From assembly GCA_015056155.1 (NCBI GenBank), contig SVGU01000005.1, forward strand, positions 1 through 61,973: a stretch of DNA of 61,973 nt. The letters run 5' to 3'. Under the pieces are notes generated by a model. It saw only the letters and a program-made list of their open reading frames with translations. It had not been told where the DNA came from and ran no database searches. Shown here piece after piece: positions 40,370 through 48,697 of this stretch. Numbering within the stretch: the first letter of the stretch is position 1; every line of letters starts with the position of its first letter. The translations under genes were made by a program, and so were the position numbers. The DNA comes from Clostridiales bacterium (GTDB lineage: Bacteria > Bacillota > Clostridia > Christensenellales > Aristaeellaceae).

Positions 40370-41280
40370 ACGAGCTTCTCCAGGAGGCGCTGACGGCCTT
40401 TGGGCTGCACGGGGCGGAGTTCATCCAGCAGCACGAGAACGCCGTATACCGGGCGGACGGGCAGTATTTGCTGCGCATCCACCGGGCTGCGGAGGGCCTT
40501 CAAATCGACCACGACCCGGACAAGCGCCGCGCGGAGCTGGCTTTCCTGCGGCACCTTGCCGACAAGGGGCTGCCGGTACAGCGCCCCATCGCGGAGGCGA
40601 CGCTCTCCGGCGGCACCATGGCGACCCTGCTGACCTGGCTGGAGGGGCACCGCATCACGGAGGCCGAATTCACGACTGGCCTTCAGCATGAGATCGGCGG
40701 CATGGTCGCCCGGCTGCATCAGGCAGCGGCGGATTTCCGGCATCGCGCCCTCCGGCGCTACGACGCGGCTCATGCGCTTGAGCAGGCCGACGCCATCCGT
40801 CACATGGGCGAGCGGTATCATCTGAACAGCGATGAAATCGACGCGGCGCATCAGGCTGCCCTGGTCATCGCCGACCGGCTCAACCGCGCATCCGGCGGAT
40901 TCATCTCCATCCACTGCGACCTCAGCCAGTCCAACATCCTGCTCACGGAAGCCGGTCCCGCACCCATCGACTTCTCCCTTTGCGGGCTGGGGCACCCCAT
41001 GCACGACCTGAGCGTGCTGCTGGGCAACACCAGCACGCAGGCGCAGCGCAACGCCTTTGCGGAGGGCTACACCAATGCGGACGGACAGATCGACCTGCCG
41101 CTACTGGACGCAGGCCTCGCGCTGGGGCTGCTGGAGGCGCTGGTCATCCACGCGGATTCCTGGCCGAAGGAGGACTGGTTCGCGCCGCGCCTGACCCGCT
41201 GGGCCGATGAAATGCTGCGTCCCCTGGCAGAGGGCAAGCCCCTCCTGGATGAAAACATGTATCTCATAAACCTGAAATAA
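40366..41280 (+). CDS. APH/choline kinase-type phosphotransferase
   Basis: 304 residues, GTG start overlapping the previous stop by 4 bases. The catalytic loop reads 'IHCDLSQSNILL' (HCDxxxxN instead of the common HGDxxxxN) and the metal-binding motif 'APIDFSLCGLG'. 'YLLRIHR' holds the ATP-binding lysine region's equivalent (Arg at that place; Lys not obvious). Likely phosphorylates a small hydroxylated compound; resistance function should not be assumed. Member of the same operon. Confidence 0.8.
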   Translation: MNELLQEALTAFGLHGAEFIQQHENAVYRADGQYLLRIHRAAEGLQIDHDPDKRRAELAFLRHLADKGLPVQRPIAEATLSGGTMATLLTWLEGHRITEAEFTTGLQHEIGGMVARLHQAAADFRHRALRRYDAAHALEQADAIRHMGERYHLNSDEIDAAHQAALVIADRLNRASGGFISIHCDLSQSNILLTEAGPAPIDFSLCGLGHPMHDLSVLLGNTSTQAQRNAFAEGYTNADGQIDLPLLDAGLALGLLEALVIHADSWPKEDWFAPRLTRWADEMLRPLAEGKPLLDENMYLINLK

Positions 41281-41293
41281 AGGAGTGCTTCCC

Positions 41294-42490
41294 ATGACTG
41301 TGAAAGAGAAATTCCTGCGCTATGTCCAGATCGAAACGACCTCCGAGGCCGAGTGCGAAACCTGCCCCTCCAGCCCGAACCAGCTGGTGCTGGCGAAGCT
41401 GCTGGTCGACGAGCTGAAGGCCATGGGCGTTGAAAACGCCCGCGTGGACGAGCACGGCTATGTCTACGCGACCATCCCCGCCAAGGGCGATCACCCGGCG
41501 AAGGTCGGTCTCATCGCCCACATGGACACCTCCGACGGCGTGCGCGGCGCAACGAAGCCCGTGTGCATCCCGAATTACGACGGCAAGCCCGTGACGCTCG
41601 CCAACGGCGTGGTCATCGACGGCTTCTCCTTCCTGCCCTCCCTCGCCGGTCAGGAGCTGATCGTCACCAGCGGCGACAGCGTCCTGGGCGCGGACGACAA
41701 GGCCGGCGTGGCGGAGATCATGGCCCTGGCGCAGCGGCTGATGGCCCCCGACGCGCCCGAGCACTGCACGGTCTGCATCGGCTTCACGCCGGACGAGGAG
41801 ATCGGCCGCGGCGCTGACCTGTTCGACGTGCCCGGCTTCGGCGCTGACTACGCCTACACCGTCGACGGCGGCGCGCTGGGAGAACTGGAGTACGAGAACT
41901 TCAATGCCGCCTCCTGCCTCATCACCGTCAACGGCGTGAACATCCACCCCGGCTCCGCCAAGAACCAGATGAAGAACGCGCTGCTGCTGGGCATCGAGTG
42001 GAACAGCATGCTGCCCCCTGCGGAGATCCCCGCTCACACGGAAGGCTACGAGGGCTTCTACCACCTGATGCACATGGCGGGCGACGAGGAGAAGACCACC
42101 CTCGCCTACATCATCCGCGACCACGACGCGGCCAGGTTCGACGAGCGCAAGGCCACCGTGCAGCGCATCACCGATTACCTCAACCAGAAGTGGGGCGAGG
42201 GCACCTTCGTCTGCCAGATCCGCGACAGCTACCGCAACATGAAGGAGCAGCTGGAGCCCTGCATGTACATCGTGGACAAGGCGGAAGCCGCCTTCCGTGC
42301 CTGCGGCGTGGAGCCCATCAAGACCCCCATCCGCGGCGGCACCGACGGCGCGCGCCTCTCCTACATGGGCCTGCCCTGCCCCAACCTCTCCACCGGCGGC
42401 TACAACTTCCACGGCCGCAAGGAGCTCATCACGGTGGAAGCGATGGAGAAGATGGTGGACGTGCTCGAAGCGATCGTGAAGGACGCATGA
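41294..42490 (+). CDS. pepT: Peptidase T (tripeptide aminopeptidase)
   Basis: 398 residues, cytoplasmic M20 zinc enzyme removing N-terminal residues from tripeptides. Zinc and catalytic motifs: 'IAHMDTSDG' (His, Asp), 'LGADDKAGVAEI' (bridging Asp), 'GFTPDEEIGRG' (catalytic Glu-Glu), 'TVDGG' and 'RGGTDGARLSYMG'. Start ATG 41294 lies 8 bases after AAAGGAG. Its stop overlaps the next start (ATGA). Confidence 0.95.
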   Translation: MTVKEKFLRYVQIETTSEAECETCPSSPNQLVLAKLLVDELKAMGVENARVDEHGYVYATIPAKGDHPAKVGLIAHMDTSDGVRGATKPVCIPNYDGKPVTLANGVVIDGFSFLPSLAGQELIVTSGDSVLGADDKAGVAEIMALAQRLMAPDAPEHCTVCIGFTPDEEIGRGADLFDVPGFGADYAYTVDGGALGELEYENFNAASCLITVNGVNIHPGSAKNQMKNALLLGIEWNSMLPPAEIPAHTEGYEGFYHLMHMAGDEEKTTLAYIIRDHDAARFDERKATVQRITDYLNQKWGEGTFVCQIRDSYRNMKEQLEPCMYIVDKAEAAFRACGVEPIKTPIRGGTDGARLSYMGLPCPNLSTGGYNFHGRKELITVEAMEKMVDVLEAIVKDA

Positions 42491-42996
42491 GCTCGCTTCC
42501 AACCATGACCATCAACGGTGTGGAGTACACCGTCCTGCAACTGCTCGGCAAGGGAAAGGGCGGCTATTCCTACCTTGTCGAGCGTAACGGGCAGCATTTC
42601 GTCCTCAAGCAGATCCACCACGAGCCTTGCGACTACTACCAGTTCGGCGATAAGCTGCAGTCGGAGCTGACGGACTACGAGCGTCTGCGCCGCATCGGCG
42701 TGCCCATGCCGGAGCTGCTGGAGGTCGACAGAGCACAAGAACGCATCCTGAAGGTCTATATCGAGGGCGAGACCGTTGATCGCCTCGTCGCTCAGGAGCG
42801 TCTGCCTGACTGGTGCATCCCGCAGATGGAGGCCCTTTGCGAGCGGCTTTACGCTGCGAACACCAACATCGACTACTACCCGACCAACTTCATCCCCCAA
42901 GATGGCACGCTGCTCTATGTAGACTATGAATGTAACAACTACATGGAGCAGTGGGACTTTGCACACTGGGGCAAACAATACTGGAGGAAGCAATGA
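42487..42996 (+). CDS. Minimal protein-kinase-like protein (169 residues)
   Basis: A compact kinase fold: Gly-rich loop 'LLGKGKGGYSYLVERNG', ATP lysine in 'FVLKQIHHE', hinge region 'ILKVYIEGETVDRL', a catalytic-type loop 'NTNIDYYPTNFI' that keeps the Asp and Asn of DxxxxN but lacks the HR before Asp, and 'LLYVDYECN' in the DFG place. Length is well under the 250-residue kinase norm; the C-lobe stops soon after the metal site, as in RIO or lipopolysaccharide-kinase-like proteins. Start overlaps the pepT stop; stop overlaps the GNAT start. Confidence 0.75.
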   Translation: MSSLPTMTINGVEYTVLQLLGKGKGGYSYLVERNGQHFVLKQIHHEPCDYYQFGDKLQSELTDYERLRRIGVPMPELLEVDRAQERILKVYIEGETVDRLVAQERLPDWCIPQMEALCERLYAANTNIDYYPTNFIPQDGTLLYVDYECNNYMEQWDFAHWGKQYWRKQ

Positions 42997-43433
42997 ACCA
43001 CATCCGCCCGGCCACAGAGGACGATCTGTGCCGGATCACCGAGATCGAAATTTTCAACTACCGCCTGAATTTCTACCCCATCTTCCGCTCTGACGACTTC
43101 TACTTCGGTGACCTGCAGGTGCTGCCCCGGATGGCCTCGCTCCGTCGGCTCCTCGACGAATTCTGGGTATACGACGATGGCGCAGTCAAGGGCTTCATGC
43201 GCGTCCACGGACAGGAGCTGTGCAAGCTGTTCGTCGAGCCCGTCCTGCAAAGCCAGGGCATCGGCGCGGCACTCCTTGAGCATGCCGTGAGCGTCATGAA
43301 CGTCCACCATCTCTGGGCGCTGGAGAAGAATACAAGGGCCATCGCTTTCTACAAGCGGCATGGCTTCCACCTGACCGATCAGCGCCGGCTGGAGGAGGGT
43401 ACATCTGAATACCTTGTCCGCATGGAGCGATGA
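42993..43433 (+). CDS. GNAT acetyltransferase
   Basis: 146 residues. 'MNHIRPATEDDLCRITEIEIFNYR' opening, acetyl-CoA loop 'VEPVLQSQGIGAALLEHAV', C-terminal 'NTRAIAFYKRHGFHLTDQRR'. Start overlaps the kinase-like gene by 4 bases, with GGAGGAAGC before it. Last gene of the ecf operon, followed by a perfect hairpin. Substrate unknown. Confidence 0.9.
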   Translation: MNHIRPATEDDLCRITEIEIFNYRLNFYPIFRSDDFYFGDLQVLPRMASLRRLLDEFWVYDDGAVKGFMRVHGQELCKLFVEPVLQSQGIGAALLEHAVSVMNVHHLWALEKNTRAIAFYKRHGFHLTDQRRLEEGTSEYLVRMER

Positions 43434-43441
43434 ACATCAAA

Positions 43442-43472
43442 GCCTCCGCATGACCTTTCATCATGCGGAGGC
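43442..43472. terminator. Bidirectional terminator hairpin
   Basis: Perfect 12-bp stem GCCTCCGCATGA / TCATGCGGAGGC with a 7-base loop between the convergent GNAT and NlpC/P60-like genes. TTCT follows on plus and TTTGATG on minus. Confidence 0.75.
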
Positions 43473-43501
43473 TTCTCGCATCTGTCGGCAAAGTGACAGC
43501 G

Positions 43502-44113
43502 TCAATTTCTCCTGTAAATCTTGTATCCTCTGGCCAGCAAGTCAGGAACACTCACCTTTCTGCGGGACACCCGTCCCTCAGTCCTTGTCGCATCAACGAT
43601 GACTGCGTCCTGCCCTTCGGCATCCAAGAACGCCACAAAGAACATCACATGGCTTCCCACCTTCGCGAAGACTTCGCCCTGTCTGATGTCATCAACACAC
43701 TCGATCACACTGGCATAATCCGGAATTTCACGCGTCGAAATCCTGCGGGGTAATTCCCAACAGATCGTCAACAGCCCGGAGCAATCCACACCGACCGTAT
43801 GTCGGCTGGCACGGCCCCCCTTCTTCTCAGGAACATTTCCGGCATACTTTCCCGATCGGATCCCAGCGTCAAACGCCTCGATCGTTGAAGCATTTCCCCA
43901 ACCGTAGGGAACTCCGACATTGACCTCGCCCGGCTTCCACCAGCCGCAGGCCATCATTTCACCCTGCCAGGTCTCGTCCGGCGTTTCGACCGGGCAACCA
44001 TCCTCGTCGATCCCATGCAGCACATTCTTGTCCGATGCTGTCCAAGAGTGTTCAGCAAACTCCAGTGCCCTTTCGACAACGCGCCGACCCCAATCCTCCG
44101 GATGATGATTCAT
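43502..44113 (-). CDS. NlpC/P60-like cysteine hydrolase-fold protein
   Basis: 203 residues, no signal peptide. 'VGVDCSGLLTICWELP' has the DCSG catalytic Cys motif and 'KVGSHVMFFVAF' supplies the His in place of GHVGIY. 'WGNASTIEAFDAGI' lies before the Cys. Together these point to a cytoplasmic NlpC/P60-superfamily member of unknown substrate. Start ATG 44113 overlaps the HAD stop (ATGA), preferred to an in-frame ATG 18 bases upstream. The ribosome site is weak, consistent with coupling. Confidence 0.72.
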   Translation of the reverse strand: MNHHPEDWGRRVVERALEFAEHSWTASDKNVLHGIDEDGCPVETPDETWQGEMMACGWWKPGEVNVGVPYGWGNASTIEAFDAGIRSGKYAGNVPEKKGGRASRHTVGVDCSGLLTICWELPRRISTREIPDYASVIECVDDIRQGEVFAKVGSHVMFFVAFLDAEGQDAVIVDATRTEGRVSRRKVSVPDLLARGYKIYRRN

Positions 44114-44760
44114 TGCCGTGCCACCAGCCAATCCCGCACATCCAGCAGGCTCTCGAAGGGTCCGAGGATGAACTGCTTCACCACATCATCGGGCTGCCAC
44201 AGGTCGGGTACCATGATCACCTTCATGCCCGCTGCGTGGGCCGAAAGCAGCCCGTTGCGGCTGTCCTCCAGCGCATAGCATTCCTCCGGCTTCACGCCCA
44301 GTTCCATTGCTGCGCGAAGGTAGATATCCGGCTCGGGCTTGGACTTTTCCACCATGTCGCCGGTGATCACCGCGTCGAAATAGCCGCGCACACCCGCGCT
44401 CAGCAGATGCTTCTCGACCGTGGCGCGCTTGGTGGAGGACGCCACGGCCAGCTTGTAGCCCTTGCGCCTGAGATAGGTCAGCAGGTCATGCAGGCCCTTC
44501 TTCGCAGATACGGTGTATTTGCTGTAATACGCATCCATGTACTCGCGGGAATAGGCCCACAGCGCGGCGGTGTCCACCTGTTCGGCGAATTCGTCCCGCC
44601 ATGCCTGTTCGCAGGCTGCCGTGTTCATCCCCAGCGTTTTGAGGCACATGTAGCCCGCCTTGCCAACGCCCATCTTCTCACCCGCATAGTCCCACGCGCT
44701 GACAAACACCCGCTCGGTGTCGAACATCAGGCCGTCCATGTCAAAGATAAATGCTTTCAT
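44110..44760 (-). CDS. HAD-superfamily phosphatase (beta-phosphoglucomutase-like)
   Basis: 216 residues. Motif I 'FIFDMDGLMFDTE', motif II Ser in 'LAVASSTKR', motif III Lys in 'EKSKPEPDIYL', motif IV 'ALEDSRNGLLSA'. The helical cap sits between I and II. Acts on a small phosphorylated metabolite; which one cannot be told. Lies 3 bases after the GyrI-like gene. Confidence 0.92.
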   Translation of the reverse strand: MKAFIFDMDGLMFDTERVFVSAWDYAGEKMGVGKAGYMCLKTLGMNTAACEQAWRDEFAEQVDTAALWAYSREYMDAYYSKYTVSAKKGLHDLLTYLRRKGYKLAVASSTKRATVEKHLLSAGVRGYFDAVITGDMVEKSKPEPDIYLRAAMELGVKPEECYALEDSRNGLLSAHAAGMKVIMVPDLWQPDDVVKQFILGPFESLLDVRDWLVARQ

Positions 44761-44763
44761 CGC

Positions 44764-45273
44764 TCATGCCTCCACTGAAATGCCGTAATCCAGGATCACG
44801 CGCCCATCTGCATCCGGCGTGGTGAAGCGCGGACAATTGTAACGCTCGAAGCACCAGTCATCCTCCCTGCGGCGCCATTCGCGGCGCTGCAGCTCCTGCA
44901 GGCAAAGATAATGAGCCTCCAGCCCGTAGAGCTCACCGTTATGCTCGTCGCCCTTTTTCAGGATAACGGCGTAGCTTCGCGGACCGATCTGCACCGCTTC
45001 GTAGCCCTCCGGAGCCACCGTTCCCTCCGGGCAGAAGAAGCCGATCCAGTATTCCAGCTCGCCATTCACAACGCGCAGCGCAGCCATGGTGCTGTCGCCG
45101 ACGATAGGCATATGCGGCAGCTTTTCCAGCGGCTCAAACCAGCCATTCTGCCACCACTCACCCCATTTGTGTCCAAAGCTTCCGTTCACGCCGTCCTCCG
45201 ATGTGTATCGCTTACCGATCAGGCAGCAGGACGGGCATGTCTCAATATGAGAACCGATCAGTTCAAGCGCCAT
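44764..45273 (-). CDS. GyrI-like/effector-binding domain protein
   Basis: 169 residues. 'GKRYTSEDGVNGSFGHKWGEWWQNGWFEPLEKL', 'EYWIGFFCPEGTVAPEGYEAVQIGPRSYAVI' and 'CFERYNCPRF..DGRVILDYGISVEA' follow the GyrI-like small-molecule-binding fold used by AraC/MerR regulators, here without a DNA-binding domain. It may bind a hydrophobic compound. GGAGG stands 8 bases before ATG at 45273. Confidence 0.8.
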   Translation of the reverse strand: MALELIGSHIETCPSCCLIGKRYTSEDGVNGSFGHKWGEWWQNGWFEPLEKLPHMPIVGDSTMAALRVVNGELEYWIGFFCPEGTVAPEGYEAVQIGPRSYAVILKKGDEHNGELYGLEAHYLCLQELQRREWRRREDDWCFERYNCPRFTTPDADGRVILDYGISVEA

Positions 45274-45343
45274 ATCCTAACCTCCACCCACAATCAATTT
45301 GGGGAAACCTCATGCTCTCTCTCCGCTATTTCATCCATGACCA

Positions 45344-45372
45344 AAAGGGAGAGGCGCGAAACCTCTCCCCTT
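45344..45372 (-). terminator. Terminator after the EF-G-like gene
   Basis: On the minus strand AAGGGGAGAGG pairs with CCTCTCCCTTT around TTTCGCG, 28 bases after the stop; TTTTGG follows. Confidence 0.72.
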
Positions 45373-45399
45373 GGCATATCAGGCCGGAGCCTGTCAGGA

Positions 45400-47490
45400 T
45401 CAATCCTCGTCGTCCTCGACCTTGTCGGCGGCGGCGATGACCTTCTTGGCCACGTCAGCGGGCACTTCCTCATAACGCTCGAAGGTCATGGTGAAGGAGC
45501 CGCGAGCCTGCGTCATGGAACGCAGATCGGTGGCGTACTTGAACATTTCGGACTGCGGGCACTCAGCAATAACCTGCTGCATACCGCCGACCTGCTCCAT
45601 GCCGATGATGCGGCCGCGGCGCTTGTTCATGTCGCCCATGATGTCGCCCATGTACTCGTCGGGCACCAGGACCTCAACGTGCATGACGGGCTCAAGCAGG
45701 ACGGGAGAAGCCTCGGCACAGCCCTTCTTGTAGGCGATGCGGGCAGCGGTCTTGAACGCCATTTCGGAGGAGTCAACGGGATGGTAGGAGCCGTCGTACA
45801 GCTTGGCCTTCACGCCGACCATGGGATAACCGGCCAGGACGCCGCGAACCATGCACTCGCGCAGGCCCTTCTCGACGGAGGGGATGAAGTTGCGCGGGAC
45901 GACGCCGCCCACGACCGCATCTTCGAACACCATCTCGGTGGAGCCGTCCAGGACGGGAGAGAACTCGATATGCACGTCGCCGAACTGGCCGTGACCGCCG
46001 GTCTGCTTCTTGTGGCGGCCCTGCACGGAGACGACCTTGCGGATGGTCTCACGGTAGGGGATCTTGGGATCCTGCAGGATGGCGTTGGCGCCGAACTTCG
46101 CAGCCAGGCGGTTCTTGATGACCTCCAGGTGCATTTCACCCTGACCGGACAGCCAGGTCTCGGTGGTGTCAACGTTCTTCTGGATAACGATGGAGGGATC
46201 TTCTTCCATCAGACGGTTCAGGCCGGAGAAGATCTTGTCTTCCTCACCCTGCTTGGAGGCGTAGACAGCCTTGTGCATGCAGGGAGTGGGGAACACCATG
46301 CCGGGGTACTGGATGGGGTTCTGGTAATCCGCCAGCGTATCGCCGGTGGAGGTGTACTGCAGCTTGGCCAGAGCGCCCAGGTCGCCGGCGTGCAGGGTCT
46401 GCTTGGAGACCTGCTTCTTGCCGCGCATGATGTACAGGCCGGAGGACTTTTCGGTCTTGTCCTTGTTGACGTTGTACAGGATGGTCTGGGGCGTGATGGT
46501 GCCGGAGAAGATACGGATCAGGCTCAGCTTGCCAACGAAGGGGTCGGCAACGGTCTTGTACACGAAGGCGGAGAAGGGCTCCTCGTCCTTGCAGATACGG
46601 ACCTGATGCTCGCCGGTGCGGGGATTGAAGCCGTCATGCTCAATGCCCTGGTGCGCGGGAGAGGGCAGGTACTTGGCCATCAGATCCATGGTGCGGGCGA
46701 TGCCGACGCCGGTCAGGGCGGACAGGGCCACGACGGGAACGATGTCGCCGTTCTTCATGCCCTTGTGGAAGCCCTTGAGGATCTCGTCGTAGGTCAGCTC
46801 GCCTTCCTCGAAGTACTTCTCCATCAGCTCGTCGTCAGAGCTGGCAGCGGCCTCGACCAGATCGTCAAACGCCTTGTTGACCTTGTCCTTCATGCTGTCG
46901 GGCATGGGAACTTCCACGGACTTCTTGTACGCGCCTTCGTAGGCCTTCTTTTCCAGGACGTTCACAACGCCGCGGAAGTCCGCGCCTTCGCCGATGGGCA
47001 TCAGGACGGGAACGACGCAGGAGCCGTGACGGTCGCGCAGCTGCTGCAGGACCTTGTCGAAGGAAGCATGCTCGCGGTCCATCTGGTTGATGATGAACAT
47101 ACGGCCCACCTGATGCTTGATGGCGTTGGTGAAGGCCTTCTCAGCGCCGACGGACAGGCCCGTCACCGCAGACACAACAATGCCGACCGTCTCCACGACG
47201 CGGAGCGGACCGACCTGCTCGCCGATAAAGTCGAAATAACCGGGAACGTCGATGATATTGAGCATCTTGTCGTTCCAGTCGATGGGAGCGGTCGCCGCGG
47301 TCAGGGAACAGCCGCGCTTGATCTCTTCAGCTTCGTAGTCAGTGGTGGTGTTGCCTTCTTCCACCTTACCCTGACGGTCGATGATGCCAGCGGCGTAGAG
47401 CATGGCCTCGGTCAGCGTGGTCTTGCCCTCGCCGCCATGTCCCATGAGGGCGACGTTACGGATATTTGTCGTGATGTACTCAGCAGCCAT
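45400..47490 (-). CDS. EF-G-like translational GTPase with altered GTPase motifs
   Basis: 696 residues with full EF-G domain order (G, II, III, IV, V). G1 is 'MGHGGEGKTTL' instead of AHIDAGKTT. G3 is 'IDVPGYFDF' instead of DTPGHVDF, so the catalytic His is Tyr. G4 is 'INQMDRE' for NKMD. Domain IV keeps 'TGGHGQFGDVHIEFSP' and 'VVPRNFIPSVEKGL'. These changes mark the EF-G paralogue group found beside canonical EF-G in many Clostridia; an actual elongation role is not assured. ATG at 47490 follows AAGGAGG; an earlier in-frame ATG is not supported. Strong codon bias suggests good expression. Confidence 0.9.
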   Translation of the reverse strand: MAAEYITTNIRNVALMGHGGEGKTTLTEAMLYAAGIIDRQGKVEEGNTTTDYEAEEIKRGCSLTAATAPIDWNDKMLNIIDVPGYFDFIGEQVGPLRVVETVGIVVSAVTGLSVGAEKAFTNAIKHQVGRMFIINQMDREHASFDKVLQQLRDRHGSCVVPVLMPIGEGADFRGVVNVLEKKAYEGAYKKSVEVPMPDSMKDKVNKAFDDLVEAAASSDDELMEKYFEEGELTYDEILKGFHKGMKNGDIVPVVALSALTGVGIARTMDLMAKYLPSPAHQGIEHDGFNPRTGEHQVRICKDEEPFSAFVYKTVADPFVGKLSLIRIFSGTITPQTILYNVNKDKTEKSSGLYIMRGKKQVSKQTLHAGDLGALAKLQYTSTGDTLADYQNPIQYPGMVFPTPCMHKAVYASKQGEEDKIFSGLNRLMEEDPSIVIQKNVDTTETWLSGQGEMHLEVIKNRLAAKFGANAILQDPKIPYRETIRKVVSVQGRHKKQTGGHGQFGDVHIEFSPVLDGSTEMVFEDAVVGGVVPRNFIPSVEKGLRECMVRGVLAGYPMVGVKAKLYDGSYHPVDSSEMAFKTAARIAYKKGCAEASPVLLEPVMHVEVLVPDEYMGDIMGDMNKRRGRIIGMEQVGGMQQVIAECPQSEMFKYATDLRSMTQARGSFTMTFERYEEVPADVAKKVIAAADKVEDDED

Positions 47491-47726
47491 GATAGAATTC
47501 CTCCTTAAAAAGATGTTGTGTCCTTTATTCCGACCGGTCAGCTCCTGTTGAACGATATGCAGCTCACCGGACGATCTCCACACAATGTTGAAATGAGTAT
47601 ATCATACATTATGCAAAAAAGAAAGGGGGAATTTTCGTTATTTTTCAACTTTAGGAATTTTTTATAAATCCGGCCATCGTATTTTGGCATCAGCCGATTG
47701 TGTTTTTTCTGTTCTTTCCTTCCCGG

Positions 47727-47755
47727 TTGACACAAGGGACAGTTTTTGCTATGCT
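47727..47755 (+). promoter_or_regulatory. Sigma-A promoter of the GNAT gene at 47785
   Basis: Perfect TTGACA (47727-47732), 17-base spacer, TATGCT (47750-47755). The rest of the 294-base gap from 47491 is AT-rich on the EF-G side; no clear EF-G promoter could be chosen there. Confidence 0.75.
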
Positions 47756-47784
47756 GAACCCATCAAATTCAGGAGGAACCTGCC

Positions 47785-48243
47785 ATGCCCGTCGTATTCC
47801 ACCCCATGACCGAAGCCGATTACCCCGCCAGCGCCCGGGAGCTGATGGCCGCCTTCGCGGTCGAGCCATGGTGCGAAAGCTGGACGTATGAGCAGGCCTT
47901 CGGGCGCATTGAGGAGATCATGTCTGCCCGCGTGTCGCGCGGCTTCGTCGCCATGGACGGCGAGCGCTGCCTCTCCATGCTCTGCGGGCGCATCATGACC
48001 TACCTGGACAAGAAGCTGTTCTACATCGACGAATTCAGCGTGCATCCGTCGCATCAGCGTCAGGGGCTGGGCAGCCGGATGCTGGCGTATGTCCGCTCCG
48101 AACTTCAGGCGGAGCCCGTCCCCATCAGCCACATGTCGCTGATCACCGAGCGCGGCTTCCCCAGCGTCGCCTTCTACGAGAAGAACGGCTTTGTGGAACT
48201 GAAAAACGAACTGACTATGGCCGGGTATGTGAACTGGCCGTGA
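47785..48243 (+). CDS. GNAT acetyltransferase
   Basis: 152 residues. 'FHPMTEADYPASARELMAAF' opening, 'IDEFSVHPSHQRQGLGSRML' acetyl-CoA loop, 'GFPSVAFYEKNGF' C-terminal motif. AGGAGG precedes ATG by 9 bases. Monocistronic with its own promoter and a terminator hairpin after it. Substrate unknown. Confidence 0.92.
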   Translation: MPVVFHPMTEADYPASARELMAAFAVEPWCESWTYEQAFGRIEEIMSARVSRGFVAMDGERCLSMLCGRIMTYLDKKLFYIDEFSVHPSHQRQGLGSRMLAYVRSELQAEPVPISHMSLITERGFPSVAFYEKNGFVELKNELTMAGYVNWP

Positions 48244-48252
48244 CGCAAGAAC

Positions 48253-48289
48253 AAACGCCTCCGCATGCACCACGCACGCAGAGGCGTTT
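48253..48289. terminator. Terminator hairpin between convergent GNAT and VOC genes
   Basis: AAACGCCTC / GAGGCGTTT, 9-bp perfect stem around a 19-base centre, followed by TTTCATC on plus and TTTGTTCTTG on minus. Confidence 0.65.
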
Positions 48290-48295
48290 CATCAT

Positions 48296-48682
48296 TTATA
48301 TGGCGATCCACCAGCACACGCCATAACGGTCGATCACGGTGGCGCAGCAGGTGCTCCACGGCAGCGAACCGATGGGATGCACCACCACACCGCCGTCGCT
48401 GAGCACGTCAAAGGCGTGATGAACCGCCGCCTCGCTGCCCATTTCAAACACATTGAAGGTCATCGTCTCCCATTTCATCCGGTGAACGAAAGCCACATCG
48501 CAGGGGTTCTCCGCCTCCGCCAGGGCAAGGAAGCCATCGCCCTTCACCGACAGCTCGCAGTGCGCGTAGGCCGTTTTGTCCTCATTTCAGAATTCACGGG
48601 CGATCTCAGCGCCAAAGGCGTCTCAGTAGTGCCGCGCGGCCTCAGCGCTGTTCTTCACGTAGACCTGTGTGTAATTCTTCAT
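48296..48682 (-). pseudogene. VOC-family (PhnB/glyoxalase-like) gene with two in-frame TGA codons
   Basis: From ATG at 48682 (AGAGGAG upstream) the frame reads MKNYTQVYVKNSAEAARHY-TGA-DAFGAEIAREF-TGA-NEDKTAYAHCELSV and then continues without stops to 48296, 129 codons in all, the normal length of a PhnB-like protein. TGA codons are at 48625-48623 and 48589-48587. Homology is continuous on both sides and in one frame, so only these codons break it. Likely a nonsense pseudogene, but sequencing error or recoding cannot be excluded. A remnant could restart at the internal ATG 48547. Last gene of the murI operon. Confidence 0.7.
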
Positions 48683-48697
48683 GTGCCGACTCCTCTT

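Noticed and set aside
47491-47726. Promoter for the EF-G-like gene
   Set aside because: Several -10-like boxes (CATAAT, TATGAT, TATACT) lie close together but none has a convincing -35 at 16-18 bases, so no single site could be supported.
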